Shown here piece by piece: positions 6,845 to 13,741 of a stretch of 15,090 nucleotides of DNA. Location: NCBI GenBank assembly GCA_035652495.1, contig DASRDS010000439.1:1-15090 (forward strand). Reading direction: 5' to 3'. Numbering within the stretch: position 1 is the stretch's first letter; each line of letters starts with the position of its first letter. This DNA comes from DASRDS01 sp035652495. GTDB taxonomy: Bacteria; Gemmatimonadota; Gemmatimonadetes; Gemmatimonadales; Gemmatimonadaceae. A model generated the notes under the pieces. That model saw nothing but the letters and a program-made list of their open reading frames with translations, made no database searches and had not been told where the DNA came from. Position numbers and translations under genes: made by a program.

Positions 6845-7975
6845 ATGCGTATAGGCGTCATCAACTGGCAAGATCGCGAGAATCCGCAAGCGGGTGGCGC
6901 GGAGACGCATCTGCACGAGATCTTCGGACGCCTCGTTACATACGGTCACGATGTGTCACTGGTGTGTGCCGGTTGGCCGGGCGCGCCGGCCCGCGCCGAG
7001 CTCGATGGCATTCAGGTCTATCGCGTGGGGACGCGGCACACCTATCCACTGCATGCCCGTCGCCACTATGAATCGCTTTTTCCGCCGGGCTCACAGGATG
7101 TGCTCGTCGAAGATCTGAACAAGATCCCGCTCGCGACGCCGTACTGGAAAGCGCCTCCCGTGGTTGGGCTCGTCCACCACCTGTTCGGGCTGACCGCTTT
7201 CCGCGAGCTTTCCGCCCCGCTCGCTGGCGCCGTCTGGTTAGCTGAGCGACCGCTACCGGTAATTTATCGGCATGTGCCGTTTCAGGCCGTCAGCGAGAGC
7301 ACGGCGTCCGATCTCGTGGCACGCGGCATTCAGCGGGAGCACGTCACGGTCATTTTTCAGGGGGTCGATACCGCGTGGTATACCCCGTGTGATACCGACC
7401 GGACGCCTGCGCCACGATTTGCATACCTGGGTCGTCTCAAGAAATACAAGGGGGTGCACCTGGTTATTCGAGCCTTCGCGCGAGTCCGGCAACAATATCC
7501 CAGTGCAACGCTCGACATTGCCGGCGCCGGCAACTATCGGGCCCACTTGGAGCGACTCACAAGCTCGCTTGACCTCGGAAGCAGCGTGCGGTTTCTTGGC
7601 AGAGTGTCCGAGCGGGAGAAATTGGCGCTGTTACGGCGGTCGTGGGCGCTCCTATTTGCGTCGCCGAAGGAGGGGTGGGGCATCACGAACCTCGAAGCGG
7701 CGGCGTGCGGCACACCGGTGGTAGCCTCGAACTCACCCGGCATACGGGAGTCCGTCATCGACGGAAAGACCGGCTACCTCACACCGCATGGCGACATCGA
7801 AGCCTTGGCCAACGCCCTGGGACGTTTCGCGGGTGAGCCTGGGCTCGTACGTCTGATGGGCGCCAACGGGCGGAAGTTCGCCGAGACCTTCACCTGGGAT
7901 CGGGCCGCGACGGAGACCGAAGCGCACCTCTCTTCCGTTCTTGCGAACAGCAACCAAGTCACACACGGAGGGTAA
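6845..7975 (+). CDS. Glycosyltransferase family 4 (GT-B fold)
   Basis: This is a retaining GT4-type glycosyltransferase that should move a sugar from a nucleotide donor to a lipid-linked or glycan acceptor at the inner face of the cytoplasmic membrane. The 376 residues show the N-terminal Rossmann half with the acceptor-side Gly-rich loop NPQAGGAETHLHEI (14-27). The C-terminal donor half begins with FAYLGRLKKYKGV (192-204), followed by LDIAGAGN. The EX7E element is EGWGITNLE (Glu276 and Glu284), followed by GTPVVASNSPGIRE. ATG 6845 is the natural start (MRIGVINW), though no Shine-Dalgarno is seen and translation may be leaderless. Its stop lies just behind the hpf ribosome-binding site, so it probably heads the hpf-hprK-PTS transcript. 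The sugar and acceptor cannot be deduced, and no other envelope-glycan genes are nearby. Confidence 0.92.
   Translation: MRIGVINWQDRENPQAGGAETHLHEIFGRLVTYGHDVSLVCAGWPGAPARAELDGIQVYRVGTRHTYPLHARRHYESLFPPGSQDVLVEDLNKIPLATPYWKAPPVVGLVHHLFGLTAFRELSAPLAGAVWLAERPLPVIYRHVPFQAVSESTASDLVARGIQREHVTVIFQGVDTAWYTPCDTDRTPAPRFAYLGRLKKYKGVHLVIRAFARVRQQYPSATLDIAGAGNYRAHLERLTSSLDLGSSVRFLGRVSEREKLALLRRSWALLFASPKEGWGITNLEAAACGTPVVASNSPGIRESVIDGKTGYLTPHGDIEALANALGRFAGEPGLVRLMGANGRKFAETFTWDRAATETEAHLSSVLANSNQVTHGG
7967..7972 (+). promoter_or_regulatory. Ribosome-binding site of hpf
   Basis: GGAGGG sits seven bases before ATG 7980, inside the last codons of the glycosyltransferase. It is the strongest Shine-Dalgarno seen in the window. 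It fixes the hpf start at 7980 rather than an earlier in-frame codon, and suggests strong independent initiation on this gene. Confidence 0.75.
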
Positions 7976-7979
7976 GCTC

Positions 7980-8312
7980 ATGGACGTCATCTTTCATGCT
8001 CACCACGCTGTCGTCTCCGATCGAGTGCGGGCCAGGGCGCAGGACGCTGTCGAACGCTTTGCCTCGCGACTCAAGCGGACCGTCGACGCCGTGGTGCGGT
8101 TTGAGGGAGACGGCCGAACGCGGCGTGTGGAGATCGTGTTGCACGCGCCGCGGAATCGCAGGCTGGTCGCCGAGGGTCACGCCCCCTTCTTTGGCGCGGC
8201 ACTCGGCAACGCAATCCGGTGCATCGAAGCACAATTGCGAAGCTCCAAACGAACGGCCAAGGCTCGACGAGCCAGGCCCCCTGCATTGACACTGCGCGAG
8301 AGCCGCGCCTAA
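7980..8312 (+). CDS. hpf: Short ribosome hibernation-promoting factor (HPF/RaiA, S30EA family)
   Basis: The 110-residue product has the layout of the S30EA domain that sits in the ribosomal decoding channel and silences ribosomes in stationary phase. It shows an N-terminal strand (MDVIFHAHH), helix VSDRVRARAQDAVERFASRL, strand VDAVVRFEG, strand RRVEIVLHAP, strand LVAEGHAPFF and a second helix ALGNAIRCIEAQLRSSKRT, then an Arg-rich tail. The match is to the fold pattern; sequence conservation is modest and it is divergent. It lacks the C-terminal dimerisation domain of long HPF. Its place directly before hprK supports the call, because hpf neighbours hprK and PTS genes in many proteobacteria (rpoN-hpf-ptsN-hprK). 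Here rpoN and ptsN are absent. Confidence 0.8.
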   Translation: MDVIFHAHHAVVSDRVRARAQDAVERFASRLKRTVDAVVRFEGDGRTRRVEIVLHAPRNRRLVAEGHAPFFGAALGNAIRCIEAQLRSSKRTAKARRARPPALTLRESRA

Positions 8313-8320
8313 CCTAACGA

Positions 8321-9304
8321 GTGCCACGAACCATCACGGTCGGCCACCTCTACGAGCGACTCCGCGACGCGCTGGAGCTCGAACAGGTGGTCGTCCCTGG
8401 TGGTGGAGGCCTCGGGCTCGACCGCCCCATCACATCGCCCGAAGCGTCGTCTCCCGGTCTCGTCTTGGCCGGGTTCGTCGAGCGGTTCGCGGGCCATCGA
8501 CTGCTCGTCCTGGGCGAAACGGAAATCTCCTATTTAAGCTCGTTGTCAGCCGACGACCGGGTCGCCTCGCTGCGCCGGTTTTTCGAGTTTCCCATTCCCG
8601 CATTGTTCGTCACGAAGGCCCAGCCGTTGCCAGCCGGTCTCGCCGAGGCGGCGGCGCGAGCCGGGGTGCCGGTGTTTCGGTCCCCGCTCAAGACCAACGA
8701 ATTCTATCGGCGCATGAAGCCGATGCTGGAAGACGAATTCGCGCCGTCCACCACCATCCACGGCTCTCTGGCCGACGTGTTTGGTGTCGGTCTGCTCTTC
8801 ATTGGCAAGAGCGGCATCGGAAAGTCCGAATGCGTGCTAGACTTGGTCGAACGCGGCCATCGACTGGTCGCGGACGATCTCGTCCTCGCGCAACGCCGCG
8901 GCCAGGATGTTCTCGTTGGCCGCGGCCATGAATTGCAACGACATTTCATGGAGGTCCGAGGGATCGGCCTCGTCGATGTCCGAGCGATCTTCGGGATCCG
9001 AGCGGTGCGTCAGCAGAAGCGGATAGAAGTGATCGTGCAACTCGAAGAATGGAATTCCGAAGCGGTGATCGATCGCACGGGACTCGATGGCGTCACGATG
9101 GAGATTCTGGACGTCCCGATCCCGAAGATCACGGTCCCGTTGAACCCTGGCAAAAACATTACGGTGGTCGCCGAGGTGATCGCGATGAACCATCTCTTGC
9201 GGTACTCGGGTGTCGACGCGGCGGAGCAATTCAATGACCGGTTGATCGCCAAGATGCGCGACGCGTCGTCCATCCGCCGCTATCTCCAGGAAGACGATGA
9301 GTGA
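8321..9304 (+). CDS. hprK: HPr kinase/phosphorylase
   Basis: HprK phosphorylates HPr on Ser46 with ATP or pyrophosphate and reverses the reaction, tuning PTS flux and carbon regulation. The 327-residue protein is full length. The N-terminal domain is about 1-133. The kinase domain has His147 in TTIHGS, the P-loop GKSGIGKS at 162-169 (Lys168), GHRLVADD at 179-186, the family signature beginning EVRGIGLVDVRAIFG at 211 and running through AVR, and the C-terminal PLNPGKNI segment. The start is GTG 8321, eight bases after hpf. It overlaps the EIIA gene by 8 bases, and its presumed substrate, HPr with KSIMGVM at Ser46, is encoded 2.3 kb downstream in the same run. All catalytic elements appear intact. 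Confidence 0.96.
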   Translation: MPRTITVGHLYERLRDALELEQVVVPGGGGLGLDRPITSPEASSPGLVLAGFVERFAGHRLLVLGETEISYLSSLSADDRVASLRRFFEFPIPALFVTKAQPLPAGLAEAAARAGVPVFRSPLKTNEFYRRMKPMLEDEFAPSTTIHGSLADVFGVGLLFIGKSGIGKSECVLDLVERGHRLVADDLVLAQRRGQDVLVGRGHELQRHFMEVRGIGLVDVRAIFGIRAVRQQKRIEVIVQLEEWNSEAVIDRTGLDGVTMEILDVPIPKITVPLNPGKNITVVAEVIAMNHLLRYSGVDAAEQFNDRLIAKMRDASSIRRYLQEDDE

Positions 9305-9695
9305 TACGTCCGTCCGCGCCGTTGTCGCGGGACACGGCGACTTCGCCGCCGGCATGATCTCGGCGCTCGATCAAATCACCGGTCGGGGCGTGGCCTTCGC
9401 GCCGATGACGAACCGCGACCTGTCGGTCGACGATATCACCAAGGCCCTGGACGCGCTCATCGCCCGGACCGGCGCCGGCGTCGTGTTCACGGACCTGCCG
9501 GCGGGCAGCGCCACCGTGGCCGCGCGGCGCGTGCAGCGCCAGCGTCCCGATCTCATCGTCGTCACGGCGATCAGCCTTCCGGTGCTGCTCGACTTCGTGT
9601 TCCAGGGCGATCTGGACGCCGCCGAGGCGGCGCGGCACGCGGTCGAGAAAGGGCACGGGGCCCTCGCCATCGTGGGGTTGCCTGGTGCCCGTTGA
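9297..9695 (+). CDS. PTS mannose-family EIIA component
   Basis: EIIA-Man-type proteins take phosphate from HPr on an N-terminal His and pass it to EIIB. The 132-residue protein starts with strand VRAVVAGHGDFA, placing the phospho-accepting His at position 13, in the GHGxFA form also found in AgaF-like EIIA. It continues with helix AGMISALDQITG, VVFTDLPAGSATVAARRV (the family usually has D-GGSP here) and IVVTAISLPVLLDFVF. It is a stand-alone EIIA, not an EIIAB fusion such as E. coli ManX. It starts at ATG 9297 within the end of hprK, with AGGAAG three bases upstream, and overlaps the EIIB gene by 11 bases. The PAGSAT replacement of the usual D-GGSP loop marks it as a divergent branch. Confidence 0.9.
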   Translation: MSDTSVRAVVAGHGDFAAGMISALDQITGRGVAFAPMTNRDLSVDDITKALDALIARTGAGVVFTDLPAGSATVAARRVQRQRPDLIVVTAISLPVLLDFVFQGDLDAAEAARHAVEKGHGALAIVGLPGAR

Positions 9696-10182
9696 TCTCT
9701 TTCGCATCGATGATCGCCGCATCCACGGCCAGGTCGTCGTGGGCTGGGGCCAACCGCTCGACCTCGGGTTCATCGTGCTCGTCGATGATGAGATCGCGGC
9801 GAGTGATTGGGAGCAAGAGCTCTATCGCATGGGCGTGCCGCCCACCATGGATGTGTTCTTCGAAAGCGTCGCCACGGCCGCCCAGGACTTCACCCGATTC
9901 ACGCGCGATCAACGCCACGGCATCCTGCTCACGAGCGACATCGACACGATGCGTCAGCTCGTCCACCAGCTGCCGCAGGCGATTCGTACCGTCAACCTCG
10001 GCGGCATCCATCATCGACCGGGGAGAAGTCCGAAACTCCGGTATGTCTTTTTGGATGGCGCCGAAGAGGGCGCGCTCCGATCACTGGCGGCGTGCGGTGT
10101 CGTGGTCACGGCGCAGGACGTTCCGGCCGCGCGACCCGTGCCGCTGGAGGAGCTGTTGGCGCTGCACGGAGCCGCGAAGTGA
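9685..10182 (+). CDS. PTS mannose-family EIIB component
   Basis: EIIB receives phosphate from EIIA and gives it to the sugar carried by EIIC-EIID. The 165-residue sequence opens with the family hallmark FRIDDRRIHGQVVVGW, in which His14 is the phosphorylated residue. It continues with IVLVDDEIAASDWEQ, a central region ending ILLTSDIDTM, VNLGGIHHRPGRS and the C-terminal QDVPAARPVPLEEL. Length and layout match soluble IIB-Man domains. GTG 9685 is the start because it places FRIDDR where expected, overlapping the EIIA gene. The stop TGA shares its last base with the EIIC ATG (TGATG), so translation is likely coupled. Confidence 0.93.
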   Translation: MPVDLFRIDDRRIHGQVVVGWGQPLDLGFIVLVDDEIAASDWEQELYRMGVPPTMDVFFESVATAAQDFTRFTRDQRHGILLTSDIDTMRQLVHQLPQAIRTVNLGGIHHRPGRSPKLRYVFLDGAEEGALRSLAACGVVVTAQDVPAARPVPLEELLALHGAAK

Positions 10183-10877
10183 TGTTCAATTTTCTCCCGT
10201 TCGTGCTCCTCGGCGCGATCGTGGGACTCGACGTCGTGAGCTTCCCCCAGGCCATGATCTCACGCCCGATCGTGGCGGCGACCGCCAGCGCGGCGCTTGG
10301 CGGGCACGCGGGGCTGGGGCTCGCCCTCGGGGCGACGCTCGAGCTCATCGCGCTCGAGATGCTGCCGTTCGGCGCTTCCCGCTATCCGGAGTGGGGCTCA
10401 GCCTCCGTAGTCGGCGGCGCGATCATCGCGGGCACGCCCGGACAACTCATCACGCCGACCGTGACCTCGAGCGCGCTCGTCCTCGCCGTGCTCGCGGCAC
10501 TCGCGACGGCGTGGATCGGCGGCTGGACGATGGTGATCCTCCGGCGATTGAATGCCATCTGGGCCCGCCAAGCGACGCCGATCCTCGACACGGGATCGCG
10601 GCCGGCCGTAGACGGTCTGCAAATACGGGGACTCTGCGCCGATCTCGTGAGGGGTGCGCTCCTCACGGGCGTGGCGTTAGCCATCCTCAATCCGATCGTC
10701 GACGCCGTCATTCATCTCTGGAGCGTACCGCCAGCGCAATCGCGAGCCGTCGTCGTCGGTGTTTCGGCGACGGTCGCGGTCGCGGCGGCCTGGAAAGTCT
10801 TCCATACCACCAAACACGCCAGCTGGTTCTTTCTCGCCGGGTTGGCTGGAGGGGTCGCACTCGCGTGGGCACAGTAA
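10182..10877 (+). CDS. PTS mannose-family EIIC permease subunit
   Basis: EIIC is one half of the membrane channel that moves and presents the sugar. The 231-residue product is strongly hydrophobic, with segments around 3-20, 30-62, 65-80, 88-114, 152-176, 182-198 and 205-230. Matches to ManY are SRPIVAATASAALGG, LGATLELIALEMLPFG (ManY GGTLEMIALG...) and a C-terminal TTKHASWFFLAG region. It is clearly shorter than ManY (about 266), mostly through a shorter C-terminus. ATG 10182 was chosen; an in-frame GTG lies immediately before it at 10179. GGAG at 10168-10171 may serve as Shine-Dalgarno. Family assignment is good; substrate is unknown. Confidence 0.88.
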   Translation: MFNFLPFVLLGAIVGLDVVSFPQAMISRPIVAATASAALGGHAGLGLALGATLELIALEMLPFGASRYPEWGSASVVGGAIIAGTPGQLITPTVTSSALVLAVLAALATAWIGGWTMVILRRLNAIWARQATPILDTGSRPAVDGLQIRGLCADLVRGALLTGVALAILNPIVDAVIHLWSVPPAQSRAVVVGVSATVAVAAAWKVFHTTKHASWFFLAGLAGGVALAWAQ

Positions 10878-11623
10878 CCAAAAGGGCCTGGGCCGCCATG
10901 TTCACGCGGCTGCTCGCCGTACAGGGCTCGTGGAACTACGAGCTGCTCATGGGGAATGGCATTGCGTTCGCGGCCGAGCCGGGACTGCGTGACTTGCCAG
11001 ACGCGGAGTATCGCGAAGCGCTCGCCCGCCAGGGCCGCTATTTTAATTGCCACCCGTACCTCGCGTCGGTCGCCGTTGGCTCGCTCGTGCGCGCCGAGTT
11101 GGATCGCGTGCCGGGAGCCAAGATCGATCGGTTCCGTACCGCGTTATGCGGACCGCTGGGAAGTGTTGGCGATCGACTGATTTGGGCGGGATGGTTGCCC
11201 GCGTGCTCGTTGCTGGCGCTGATCGTTTTTGGGGCCGGTGCGCCGGCGTGGGTCGTGGTACTGGTCTTCCTGGGGTTGTATAACGCGGGCCATTTGTCCT
11301 TGAGGGCGTGGGGATTGTCAAAGGGCCTTTCCTCTGGCATGCACGTCGCCAAGGCGCTGGCCAACCCGGTCTTCAGGCGCGGCCCCGATATGATTGCCCG
11401 AGCCGGGGCCTTCTTGGCGGGCGCGGCGATTCCAGCGGCGTTGGCGCGAGTGGTGCGGCATGGACCAGCGCCTGGATCCGCCACGCTGTACGTCGTTGTG
11501 GTCGCCGGTGTGCTCGCCGGCGGCGTGTTGCTCGTCCGCATGCACGGCCGCGTCGACGGCTGGCGTATTGCGCTCGTGGTGTTGGCCGGGTTCGTCCTCT
11601 ACGCGGTGCTACGGCATGGCTGA
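10865..11623 (+). CDS. PTS mannose-family EIID permease subunit
   Basis: EIID partners EIIC in mannose-type permeases and exists only in this PTS family, so it confirms the class. From GTG 10865 the product is 252 residues. It opens VTKRAWAAMFTRLLAVQ followed by GSWNYE, matching the conserved N-terminal amphipathic segment and QASWNYE of ManZ. It continues with YFNCHPYLASVAVGSLVRAE, GPLGSVGDRLIWAGWLP, GLYNAGHLSLRAWG and C-terminal membrane helices near 113-140, 180-195, 205-225 and 233-249. ATG 10898 is an alternative start but would cut the conserved TKR segment. It overlaps the EIIC gene by 13 bases and the HPr gene by 8. ManZ is about 286 residues, so this is on the short side. Confidence 0.9.
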   Translation: MGTVTKRAWAAMFTRLLAVQGSWNYELLMGNGIAFAAEPGLRDLPDAEYREALARQGRYFNCHPYLASVAVGSLVRAELDRVPGAKIDRFRTALCGPLGSVGDRLIWAGWLPACSLLALIVFGAGAPAWVVVLVFLGLYNAGHLSLRAWGLSKGLSSGMHVAKALANPVFRRGPDMIARAGAFLAGAAIPAALARVVRHGPAPGSATLYVVVVAGVLAGGVLLVRMHGRVDGWRIALVVLAGFVLYAVLRHG

Positions 11624-11882
11624 ACGGTGCGTCACTATCATCAACAAGAATGGCCTCCACGCTCGGCCGGCCGCCGAGATCGTGAAGACCGCCTCGAAAT
11701 TCGCGAGCGATATCATCATCGTGCGCGATGAGCTCGAGGTGAACGGGAAGAGCATCATGGGGGTGATGATGCTCGCCGCCGAATGTGGCGCGGAGGTCAC
11801 TCTCCGAGCCACCGGTCCCGACGAGTCGGATGCGGTGGAGGCGATCGCGAAGCTCATCTCCAGCAAGTTCGGAGAGCGCTGA
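11616..11882 (+). CDS. ptsH: Phosphocarrier protein HPr
   Basis: HPr shuttles phosphate from Enzyme I to EIIA. The 88-residue protein has the active site NGLHARPAAEIV with His15. It also has the regulatory site NGKSIMGVMML with Ser46, the position that HPr kinase modifies, in the sequence context seen in Firmicutes and other HprK-containing bacteria. The C-terminal helix AVEAIAKLISSKF is typical. Both phosphorylation sites plus the hprK gene upstream argue that it is under dual control. The start ATG 11616 lies in the end of the EIID gene without a visible Shine-Dalgarno, so it likely relies on coupling. Enzyme I starts at the very next base after the stop. Confidence 0.97.
   Translation: MAERCVTIINKNGLHARPAAEIVKTASKFASDIIIVRDELEVNGKSIMGVMMLAAECGAEVTLRATGPDESDAVEAIAKLISSKFGER
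11871..11876 (+). promoter_or_regulatory. Ribosome-binding site of ptsI
   Basis: GGAGAG lies six bases before GTG 11883, inside the last codons of ptsH. It supports the GTG start of Enzyme I, which directly follows the ptsH stop. Confidence 0.6.
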
Positions 11883-13658
11883 GTGGATCGAACCCTCGCC
11901 GGACTGCCCGCGTCGCCGGGGATCGTCGTCGGTCCGGTGTACCTCCTGCGTTGGGAGGTACCGGAGGTCGGCCATCGCATCATCGGTGACGACGTCATCC
12001 ACGAGGAAATCGAGCGCCTCCGGCTCGCCTTTGGCCGCGCCAAGGAACGGCTCCGTCACATTCGCGCGCGCGCGGAAGCGCAGGCGGGCCCCGAGGAAGC
12101 GCGCATCTTCGATGCGCAGCTCATGATCCTCGAGGATCCATCGCTGCTCGAGGAGGTCGAATCCGTCATTCACCGCAATTATGGCGCGGAGAAGGCGTTC
12201 GATCTGGTGATGCTGGAGCATCGCCAGCACTTCGCTCGCCAGACGCATGCGTTGATCCGCGAGAAAGTCAGCGATCTCACTGACGTGCACATTCGCGTGC
12301 TGACCGCCCTTCTGGACTTACCAGATCACGATCCGATCGATGTCCCGAAAGGCGCGAACGCGGTGCTACTAACCCACGATCTCACGCCGAGCCTCACGGT
12401 CCAATTGGATCGCGAGGCGATCGTGGGTATCGCGACCGATGGCGGCACGAGTACCTCGCACGTCGCGATCCTGGCGCGTTCGCTAGGCCTGCCAGCGGTG
12501 CTGGGCCTTCGTGACGCCACCACGCGTCTCACCGGCGATGAGCGCGTCGTCCTGGATGGCTTCGCGGGAGTCCTCGTCGTCAACCCGACGGACGCCGAGG
12601 TGGATGCGTATCGCGCGCGTGCGAGACGCGAGGCCGAGCGCCAAGCCGAGCTGCGTCACTTCGCGGCGGCCGAGCCGATCACGAAGGACGGCGTACGCAT
12701 CAACGTGCTCGCGAACGTCGACCTGCCGGAGGAAGCCGAGAGCGCCGCACAGAGCGGCGCGGAAGGGGTCGGCCTCATGCGGACCGAGTTCCTGGTGGTC
12801 GGCCGGGCGAATATGCCCGATGAGGATGAACAGTATCGCTCGTATGCTCGCGTCGTCGAAGCGTTCGGCGGTCAGCCCGTCATCATTCGCACCTTCGACG
12901 TTGGCGGCGACAAGCTTCCCGCCGGCACGTATCCCGTCGAGCAAAATCCATTTCTCGGGTGGCGCGCGATTCGGATGTGCCTGGATGAGTCGGAGCTGTT
13001 CAAGACTCAGCTCAGAGCACTCTTACGGGCGGCGCGGCACGGTGATGTGCGTATCATGCTGCCGCTGGTCGTCACCGTGGACGAGGTCCATCAGGCCAGA
13101 ACGTTGATCCAAGAGGCGGCCGAAGAATTGGACGCTCGCGGCGTAGCGTATAACGACAGCGTGCCGGTCGGCGTCATGGTCGAAACCCCGGCCGCGGCGG
13201 TCGCGGTGGACACGTTCGCGAAGGACGTTGCGTTCTTCAGCATCGGGACGAACGACCTCGTGCAGTACACGCTCGCGGTCGACCGTGGCAACGCGAACAT
13301 GGCGGCGCGTTTTACGCCACTGCATCCCGCCGTCCTGCGACTCATCCAACGCATCGCCGAGGTGGGCCAACGCCACCGGCTCGAGGTGGGTGTGTGTGGC
13401 GAGATGGCATCAGATCCGTTGATGGCATTCGCGTTGATCGGCCTCGGACTCCGCCAACTTTCCGTCGCCCCTCGTTCCGTCGCGCTGGTCAAGCGTCTCA
13501 TTCGCGGCGTTGATGTCGAAACCGCCGCGGCGGCGGCCAAAGAGGCCATGTCCGCATCGACGGCGGCGGCCGCCGAACGCGGGTTACGGCGGCGTCTCAT
13601 GGCCGCCTTGGCAGACGACCCGATCCTCGGCGAAAACGGGTTGCCGCACCCCGCGTAG
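11883..13658 (+). CDS. ptsI: Phosphoenolpyruvate-protein phosphotransferase (Enzyme I)
   Basis: Enzyme I starts the PTS by transferring phosphate from PEP to its own His and then to HPr. The 591-residue protein (typical length about 575) has all landmarks. These are N-terminal GLPASPGIVVGPVY, helical HPr-binding region 40-150, phospho-His193 in GGTSTSHVAILARS, and LGLPAVLG. The PEP-binding half follows, with GAEGVGLMRTEF (292-303), IIRTFDVGGDK (334-344), NPFLGWRAIR, MVETPAAA, FFSIGTNDLVQY and catalytic Cys505 in VCGEMASDP. There is no N-terminal GAF domain, so it is the sugar-PTS type and not PtsP. A short Ala-rich stretch near 550-565 adds a little length. GTG 11883 follows the ptsH stop directly. 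It is the last gene of the PTS run and is followed by a hairpin. Confidence 0.97.
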   Translation: MDRTLAGLPASPGIVVGPVYLLRWEVPEVGHRIIGDDVIHEEIERLRLAFGRAKERLRHIRARAEAQAGPEEARIFDAQLMILEDPSLLEEVESVIHRNYGAEKAFDLVMLEHRQHFARQTHALIREKVSDLTDVHIRVLTALLDLPDHDPIDVPKGANAVLLTHDLTPSLTVQLDREAIVGIATDGGTSTSHVAILARSLGLPAVLGLRDATTRLTGDERVVLDGFAGVLVVNPTDAEVDAYRARARREAERQAELRHFAAAEPITKDGVRINVLANVDLPEEAESAAQSGAEGVGLMRTEFLVVGRANMPDEDEQYRSYARVVEAFGGQPVIIRTFDVGGDKLPAGTYPVEQNPFLGWRAIRMCLDESELFKTQLRALLRAARHGDVRIMLPLVVTVDEVHQARTLIQEAAEELDARGVAYNDSVPVGVMVETPAAAVAVDTFAKDVAFFSIGTNDLVQYTLAVDRGNANMAARFTPLHPAVLRLIQRIAEVGQRHRLEVGVCGEMASDPLMAFALIGLGLRQLSVAPRSVALVKRLIRGVDVETAAAAAKEAMSASTAAAAERGLRRRLMAALADDPILGENGLPHPA

Positions 13659-13673
13659 ACCGGTAACATCCCA

Positions 13674-13691
13674 GTGGGGCACACGCCCCGC
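13674..13691 (+). terminator. GC-rich hairpin after ptsI, possible terminator or attenuator
   Basis: GTGGGGC (13674-13680) can pair with GCCCCGC (13685-13691) around an ACAC loop, giving 7 bp with one G-U pair, followed by CTTTC. It begins 16 bases after the ptsI stop. The U tract is poor, so termination efficiency is uncertain. The same 5' arm can pair with a second partner downstream (see the overlapping hairpin entry). Confidence 0.4.
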
Positions 13692-13705
13692 CTTTCGCGC
13701 CCCAC
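13674..13705 (+). promoter_or_regulatory. Alternative hairpin in the metK leader
   Basis: The same GTGGGGC arm (13674-13680) is also perfectly complementary to GCCCCAC at 13699-13705 over an 18-nt loop. GCCCC occurs twice, so two mutually exclusive hairpins are possible. This is the layout of a switch, but I do not recognise the conserved core of a SAM or SAH riboswitch in this 108-bp gap, and repeated GCCCC in GC-rich DNA may be chance. Confidence 0.3.
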
Positions 13706-13712
13706 GGTGACT

Positions 13713-13741
13713 CATTCTCGCAGCGAAGCGAAGCGAGCATG
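13713..13741 (+). repeat. Tandem AGCGA pentamers within an imperfect hairpin upstream of metK
   Basis: Three tandem copies of AGCGA run from 13722 to 13736. They overlap a stem of CTCGC (13717-13721) with GCGAG (13733-13737), extended after one mismatch by CAT (13713-13715) with ATG (13739-13741). The element ends about 25 bases before the metK GTG. It could be a leader structure or simple sequence; function is not evident. Confidence 0.4.

Noticed and set aside
9692..10864. Upstream extension of the EIID frame giving a 643-aa protein
   Set aside because: The extra part is the out-of-frame shadow of the EIIB and EIIC genes; EIID homology begins at about 10877.
11373..12290. 305-aa minus-strand open frame over the EIID, ptsH and ptsI region
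   Set aside because: It is antisense to three well-supported genes and has no recognisable motif.
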